NCBI GenBank assembly: GCA_015075635.1
Contig: JABTUA010000003.1
Location: forward strand, 2,468,624-2,532,623
DNA from: Polyangiaceae bacterium
GTDB lineage: Bacteria; Myxococcota_A; Polyangia; Polyangiales; Polyangiaceae
DNA length: 64,000 nt
Direction: 5' to 3'
A program made the position numbers and the translations under genes. The notes below the pieces were generated by a model, which was not told where the DNA came from, made no database searches, and saw only the letters and a list, made by a program, of their open reading frames with translations. Positions 59,099 to 64,000 of the stretch are shown here, in pieces (positions within the stretch are counted from its first letter, which is position 1; every line of letters begins with the position of its first letter).

Positions 59099-62000
59099 CT
59101 ACCCGCCCAGGCCGAGGCGGCGCCGCGCTTCGGCGTACTGCTCGCTCACGCTGAACACGGCGATGTCGCGCGCCTCCGGGTTGCGGACGATCCACTTGAG
59201 CCGCTCCCCGGCGTCCTCCGGCGGGCCCTCGGGATGTCCGCTACCCACCGCGATCCCGCGCAACGCGGCGGACGGCGAGCCCATGGCCAGAAGCGCGGCG
59301 CGGTTGCCCCACTGGTTCACGGCGGTTCCGAGCTGCGAGGCGCGGTTGCCGATGGAGCCGATGACTTCCATCGCCAAGACCGGCACGTCGTCGTCGAGCT
59401 GCCGGACCAAGGCAGCCTTCAGGCGCTGCTGGTGCTCCGCCACCTTCTTCGCGTCGATGCCCGGCGGCTGCCAGCTCGGCGAGAAGGCGCTGAGCATGCC
59501 CGCCACCATGGGCCAGAGGTCGATCGGTGCGGTGCGCGAGAGCGAAGACGCCCGCGCCTGGAGCAGCTTCAGGCTGCGGACGACAAGGAAGGTGCGGGCG
59601 ACGTCGTCCGCGCTCTTGTCGAGCAGCGCGGATCCGAAGACCAGGCGCGGCGGGGCCGAGCTCGCCGGAACGCAGGTCGGGCCGAGCGCCGCCGAGACGT
59701 AGACCTCCACGTTGTGGATGCCGAACGCCGTCGCCATCTGCTGGATCTGCTGAGCGACGCCCATGTGCTCCGCCGGAAGCGGCGAGGCGCGGATGGAGCG
59801 CAGGTCCATCGGATAGGCGCCGTCCAGCGCGTCGCCTACCTTCTTGAGCAGTGCCCTGAGCGGCAGCGTCAGCAGCTCCGGCGCGAGCAGATCGTCGAGA
59901 CGCGCGTCGCCCGCCGCCAGACCCGCGCCGTCGAGCGCGGGCTCCTTTCCGGTCAGCGCTCCGAGCGTGGCGTTCGCCACCCGCGCGGCGTCCGTCCCAC
60001 CCCGCAGCTCCGCCACGGTTGCGAGGGACTCGAACAGCGAGGCGTCGAAGCGCCCCGTGCCGAGCGCGCGGCGCGCGTCGTTGGCGGCGCGATCGAGCAA
60101 CACGTTGAGAGCAGTCGCCTCGCCCCCACGCCGGTAGAACTCGGCGAGCCCTCGCAGCACGGCGCCGTCCTGCGGCCAGGTCTTGCGCGCCTTGTCCAGC
60201 GTCGCCTCGGCCTTCCGCCGGTCCTTCAGGATCTCTTCCTGCACGCGAGCCAGCTCGATGGTGCGATCGCGCTTCTCCTCGGGCGTGCCTGCGCGGTTGA
60301 GCAGGTCGGTCTGGAGCTCCAGGGCCTTCTGCGTGTCGCCGAGGCGACCGTAGACCTGCACCAGCTTCTCCATCGCGCCGACGTCGTTCGGCAAGCGCTT
60401 GAGCACCTCGCGATACGACAGCTCTGCTCGCTGAGCGTTGGGCATCTGGTCGTCGTAGAGCGCGCCGAGCTTGCGGTAGATTTCGGCCTGCCGCTCGGGC
60501 TCCGTAGAGTGGCGCGCCAACCGAATCCAAGCTTGCTCGGCGCCCTCCCAGTCGCCCTCGTGGACGGACAGCTCGGCGAACGCGTCGAGCGCGTCGGCGT
60601 GGTCCGGGTTGGCGTCGAGCGCCGCCGCCAGGGCCTCCTTGGCTGCGCTCTTGTCGCCGATGTCCGCCAGCGCCTTCCCGCGGGTGACCTCGAGCGACAC
60701 GCGTTCCTCGGGATCGTCGGTCAGCGCGATGCGTCGCTCGAGCAGCTCGGCCAGCTTGTCGCGCACTTCGTGCTTGACGTAGAGGTCGCGCAGTCGTGCG
60801 AACGTGTCGCCGTAGGTGAGCTCGAGGTCGGCCACGACTTCGAGCGCCGCCCGCCCACGTTCGTCGTCCCCCACCTTGTCGAGCCACAGGCTCGCCGCGT
60901 GGTGCCAGGCCTCCGCCTGGTGCGCTTCCACCTTGCTGGCGGCGGCCAGCGCCTCCAGAGCCTCCGCCGCGCCCCGGGCGTCGCCCAGGGCCTCGAGCGT
61001 CTCGGCTTGACGGGCCAGGGCCACCGGGTGGTCGGGCACCAGCTCGACGGTGCGATCGAGCAGCGCCTTCGCCTCTTCGAGCTTGCCCAGGCGCATGGCC
61101 GCCTCAGCGGCCCGGAGCGCGAGGGTCGCTGCGTCGATGGCCCGCGCCACCCGCTCGGAGAGCTCCTTCTCGGCGCGCAGGTCGAGCGCGTCGTCATGGG
61201 TCTCCCGCGCCGCGACACTCAAGCAGCGGAGCGCCCAGAGCGAAGCCGGCTCGTGGGATGCCGACAGCTCCGCCAGCTCGCGCACGCCGGCACGGTTGCC
61301 GGCTGCGACGCGCAAGCGCGCGGCGAGGATGGCGTGAGCCGTGGCCTCGTTGCGATCGAGCAGCCCGGCCAGGGCCGCCGCGATGGGCTCGAGCTCTTCG
61401 GTGCGCCCGCTCCCCAAGTAGGCGTGCTCGAGCGCGCGGAGCGCGCGGAGCGCCTTCGGGTCGTCCTCCAGGATCGCGTTCTGCCAGAGCAGCGTGCTCG
61501 AGGTGTCTCCGCGCGCGCGGTCGAGCTCGCTCAGTCGCTCGTAGAGCTCGCGCTTGACGGCGGGCTCGGTGGCCGTCTTTGCCTCGGCGAGCAGGCGTTC
61601 GGCCAGGGCCGCCCCGTTCGGCCCGTATGCCGCCAGGCGCTCCGCGGTCACCCGGGCAAGCTCACTGTCGCCCGCGTCGGCGGCGGCTTGCGCGGCCCGC
61701 GCCGCGTCCGAGAGGTCGTCGGCGCGCTCGTATTCCAGCGCGGCATCGAGCAAGAGGCGGACTTTCGCCGCGCCTTCCTGCGACGCTGCCACGGCTTCGC
61801 GCCAGCTTCCGCGGGAGTCGCTGGCGACCGGGGACAGCCGCTCGTGGAGCTCGCGCAGCGCCACGTCCTCCGGGCGCGCCGCGCTGGCGGCAGCGAGCAG
61901 TCGAGCCGCGCCCTCGCTGTCGGAGTCCGCGACCAAGAGCGCCTCGCGGACGGCGTCGAGCGCCTGCTCGACGGGGTCTTCGGCGCGGGCCCGGCGGCGC

Positions 62001-64000
62001 CGCAACCACGCGAGCAGCGCTTCACCGTCGCCGCGGCTGCGCGCGTGCTGCTTGCCCAGGCGGTAGGCGAAGGGCAGGGCCGGCGCGAGCTCCGCGGCCC
62101 TGTCGAGGAGCGAGGGGAGCTCGTCGGCCTCGAAGCCCAGGCGCAGCGCGGTCTCGGTGAGGAGCAAGGCCTTCTGCACGTCGTCGCCGACGGCTTCGGC
62201 CAGGCCCACCAGGAGATCGGCAGAGCTCGCTGGCGAGGTGCCGCCGAGCAGCGCGCGCACCGCAGCCTCCGCCGCCGGGTCCTCCCGCAGCGCCGCCGCG
62301 TACTCGCGCGTGGCGGAGTCCGGGTCTCGACCGATCTCGTGCAACAGACCGGCTCCGAGATGGCGGTCCCGCGCACCAGCCGGGTCGTCTGCGGCGATCG
62401 TGTTGGAGACCACCTGTGCCACGCGGAACGCCGCGCCAGCGGAGAGCGCCAGCTCCGCTTCCAGCGCGTTGACCAGTGGATCGCCTTCGTGCGCGACCGA
62501 GTAGGCTTCGAGCGCCACGCGCATGAGGCCCGGCTCGGCGCCCTCGGCGTGTGCGGCTACGAAGGCCCGTCCCAACGTGATCGAGGTGCGGCTGGCCTCG
62601 TCGCCGCACACCAGCTCCGCCGGCGCGTCCGGCGGCCGAGTGGTGGACGCCGCGGCGGAGGCGAAGGGAGCCAGGCGCGGATCGTCACCGAGGACTCCGA
62701 GCCAGCGTTGCACCAGCGCGCGCCCACCGCCGGTGAGCGCGGCCAGCGCGACGCGGTCCGCCACGGACAGCTCGGCGTCCTCCGAATCGCCGGCCTCGAG
62801 CAGCGCGGAGAGCGCCGAAGGATCGCCTTGCTCGAGCGCGCGTGCGGCCAGCGCTCGTCGCGCCGCGGGAGAGCGAGTCTGCTCGGCGATGCGTCGCAGG
62901 TGTTCGATGGCCTGCGGGCGCGTGGAGCCGCTCTGCGCGAGCACCGAAGCCGCGAGCCACAAGGCGCCGAGCTCGAAGCCGGGGAGCACGGCGAGCGCGG
63001 CGAGCGCGGCGCCGGCAACCGCCCGGTCGCCCCGAGCGAGGGCGCGCCGGGCGCGCTCGAAGTGTACCGCCGCGAGCGTCGTGTCGGTGGCTGGCTCCGT
63101 GTCGGCGCGCAAGCTCGACAGATCGGCCACGGCGCGTCCGAGCACCGCGAGCTCGCCGTCGAGGCCGGGCAGCGCCGTCGGCGCCTTGGAGCTCGCACCG
63201 AGCTCGCGGGCGAGCTTCATGACCGGCTGCCTCACGTCCTTCGGATCGACCTTGTGGAGCACTTCCAGGCGGCGGTCGGCTTGGTTCGCGTCCTTCGTGA
63301 TCAGTCGCGCGACGGCGGCGCCCATGTAGACCGCGTGCGCGCGTAGGCTCGGGTTGGCGCTGCTCTTCGCCTCGGTATCGAGCGCCGCGGCGAGGGTCTT
63401 GAAGTCACGTTCTTGCGCCGCCAAGAGCCGGGCCTGGCGCTGTACCAGCGGCGCCGTCGGTGCGAGCGCCAGGGCCTGGTTGGCCAGGCTTCGGGCGTGG
63501 GTCGAGTCACCTGCCATCGCGTAGAGCTCGCTCGCGACCAGCAGCGTTCGCGCTTTCGCCCCCGCGTCCTCGGTGCCCTCGGCCTCCGCCACGAACCAGG
63601 CTGCACGAGCGAGCCAGGTGTCGAGCCCGTCTTGCTCCGCCAGGTGGACCGCAGCGGGCCGGTCCTCTTCCCAGTTGGCGGGGGTCCACAGCGGCTCCGG
63701 ACCGAGCTGCCCTGCGTCGATGGTCTCGTCGGCGTCGGCGGGCGTACTTGTGTCCGGCTCCGCGGGCTCCGACTCCACGGGCGCGTGCTCGGGCGCCTCC
63801 GGCTCGAGCCCGCCGACCAGCGCGTCGATTTCGGCGTCAGCGTCGCTGGTCGCCGGGGGCAGCTCCGAGAACTCGTCGAGGCCCAGATCGGCGAACGCTT
63901 CCGGCTCCGGTGGGGGCGCGGGCGGCGGGAGCTCCGGCTTGGGGGGCTCCGGCTTGCGGGGCTCCGGCTCGGGCGCTGCCACGGCCGCCGGGCGTGGGGG
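59099..64000 (-). CDS. Giant TPR protein (5' end outside window)
   Basis: At least 1,633 residues are visible and the frame is open to the window edge, so the N-terminus is missing. A Pro/Glu-rich low-complexity stretch (about 1-100) contains PEPRKPEPP-type and acidic runs. Then come about 30 TPR-like helical hairpins through to about residue 1330 (such as ALAANPDHADALDAFAELS and LKRLPNDVGAMEKLVQVYG, each a degenerate TPR). The C-terminal 250 residues share a domain with the pseudokinase-TPR protein at 22147-27486. There is no signal peptide visible. It is probably a cytoplasmic scaffold. The missing N-terminus could hold a kinase or adaptor domain. Confidence 0.9.
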   Translation of the reverse strand, partial: PPRPAAVAAPEPEPRKPEPPKPELPPPAPPPEPEAFADLGLDEFSELPPATSDADAEIDALVGGLEPEAPEHAPVESEPAEPDTSTPADADETIDAGQLGPEPLWTPANWEEDRPAAVHLAEQDGLDTWLARAAWFVAEAEGTEDAGAKARTLLVASELYAMAGDSTHARSLANQALALAPTAPLVQRQARLLAAQERDFKTLAAALDTEAKSSANPSLRAHAVYMGAAVARLITKDANQADRRLEVLHKVDPKDVRQPVMKLARELGASSKAPTALPGLDGELAVLGRAVADLSSLRADTEPATDTTLAAVHFERARRALARGDRAVAGAALAALAVLPGFELGALWLAASVLAQSGSTRPQAIEHLRRIAEQTRSPAARRALAARALEQGDPSALSALLEAGDSEDAELSVADRVALAALTGGGRALVQRWLGVLGDDPRLAPFASAAASTTRPPDAPAELVCGDEASRTSITLGRAFVAAHAEGAEPGLMRVALEAYSVAHEGDPLVNALEAELALSAGAAFRVAQVVSNTIAADDPAGARDRHLGAGLLHEIGRDPDSATREYAAALREDPAAEAAVRALLGGTSPASSADLLVGLAEAVGDDVQKALLLTETALRLGFEADELPSLLDRAAELAPALPFAYRLGKQHARSRGDGEALLAWLRRRRARAEDPVEQALDAVREALLVADSDSEGAARLLAAASAARPEDVALRELHERLSPVASDSRGSWREAVAASQEGAAKVRLLLDAALEYERADDLSDAARAAQAAADAGDSELARVTAERLAAYGPNGAALAERLLAEAKTATEPAVKRELYERLSELDRARGDTSSTLLWQNAILEDDPKALRALRALEHAYLGSGRTEELEPIAAALAGLLDRNEATAHAILAARLRVAAGNRAGVRELAELSASHEPASLWALRCLSVAARETHDDALDLRAEKELSERVARAIDAATLALRAAEAAMRLGKLEEAKALLDRTVELVPDHPVALARQAETLEALGDARGAAEALEALAAASKVEAHQAEAWHHAASLWLDKVGDDERGRAALEVVADLELTYGDTFARLRDLYVKHEVRDKLAELLERRIALTDDPEERVSLEVTRGKALADIGDKSAAKEALAAALDANPDHADALDAFAELSVHEGDWEGAEQAWIRLARHSTEPERQAEIYRKLGALYDDQMPNAQRAELSYREVLKRLPNDVGAMEKLVQVYGRLGDTQKALELQTDLLNRAGTPEEKRDRTIELARVQEEILKDRRKAEATLDKARKTWPQDGAVLRGLAEFYRRGGEATALNVLLDRAANDARRALGTGRFDASLFESLATVAELRGGTDAARVANATLGALTGKEPALDGAGLAAGDARLDDLLAPELLTLPLRALLKKVGDALDGAYPMDLRSIRASPLPAEHMGVAQQIQQMATAFGIHNVEVYVSAALGPTCVPASSAPPRLVFGSALLDKSADDVARTFLVVRSLKLLQARASSLSRTAPIDLWPMVAGMLSAFSPSWQPPGIDAKKVAEHQQRLKAALVRQLDDDVPVLAMEVIGSIGNRASQLGTAVNQWGNRAALLAMGSPSAALRGIAVGSGHPEGPPEDAGERLKWIVRNPEARDIAVFSVSEQYAEARRRLGLGG

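Noticed and set aside
59234..63346. A 1,370-codon frame antisense to the second giant TPR gene
   Set aside because: Arg/Gln/Val-rich sequence with no recognisable fold; shadow of the TPR repeats on the other strand.

Overview
The window is about 64 kb of GC-rich DNA packed with genes on both strands. Several features point to a member of the Myxococcota, most likely from the Polyangiales: many lipoproteins with long Gly/Ser/Ala-rich linkers, von Willebrand A lipoproteins, a protein with a MYXO-CTERM-like C-terminal anchor, a Hanks-type kinase, a pseudokinase fused to TPR repeats, an NtrC-type two-component system and an ECF sigma factor. I see no rRNA, tRNA, CRISPR array, insertion sequence or phage gene. 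No gap between genes exceeds 300 bp; the largest is about 200 bp.

Layout. At 1-7.2 kb two overlapping genes encode multihaem cytochrome c domains fused to membrane cytochrome b domains. They converge on a three-gene operon: a histidine kinase whose sensor domain carries haem-binding motifs, its sigma-54 response regulator, and an archaemetzincin. At 7.3-11.9 kb lie small genes: a redoxin lipoprotein, a coiled-coil protein, a membrane glutaredoxin overlapping a GIY-YIG protein, a PilZ-like protein and a zinc-ribbon protein. At 11.9-16.3 kb are a propeller-type lipoprotein, a Ser/Thr kinase, a glycosidase-like lipoprotein and a helical lipoprotein. At 16.3-20.9 kb are an ABC transporter pair, an ECF sigma factor with a membrane partner, and two exported proteins. 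At 20.9-28.9 kb two vWA lipoproteins flank a 1,779-residue pseudokinase-TPR protein. At 28.9-35.9 kb are a MarR regulator divergent from an acyl-CoA dehydrogenase, a Cys-rich repeat lipoprotein, a phosphodiester glycosidase-like protein, a serpin remnant, a MYXO-CTERM-like protein, a methyltransferase and a glutathione transferase. At 35.9-45.3 kb are an atypical NRAMP transporter, a four-gene operon (two DUF4013-like proteins, gamma-glutamyltransferase, GT-C-like membrane protein), moaB, and a second four-gene operon (DUF971, GT4 glycosyltransferase, two membrane proteins). At 45.3-50.8 kb are rpsU, a PLP trans-sulfuration enzyme, a membrane protein, a third vWA lipoprotein, a thioesterase and a TPR protein. 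At 50.9-59.1 kb is the alpha-2-macroglobulin/penicillin-binding protein 1C pair. From 59.1 kb to the end is a second giant TPR protein, cut by the window edge.

How the parts work together. The clearest functional unit is the first 7 kb: a probable quinone-to-multihaem electron-transfer module beside a haem-sensing two-component system. Operons are held together by 4-bp stop/start overlaps. Many first genes have no Shine-Dalgarno sequence and instead carry a TAnnnT hexamer 5-12 nt before the start codon, which suggests leaderless transcription. Convergent genes end within 0-25 bp of each other and show no hairpin terminators.

All assignments come from reading motifs by eye; no database search was run.
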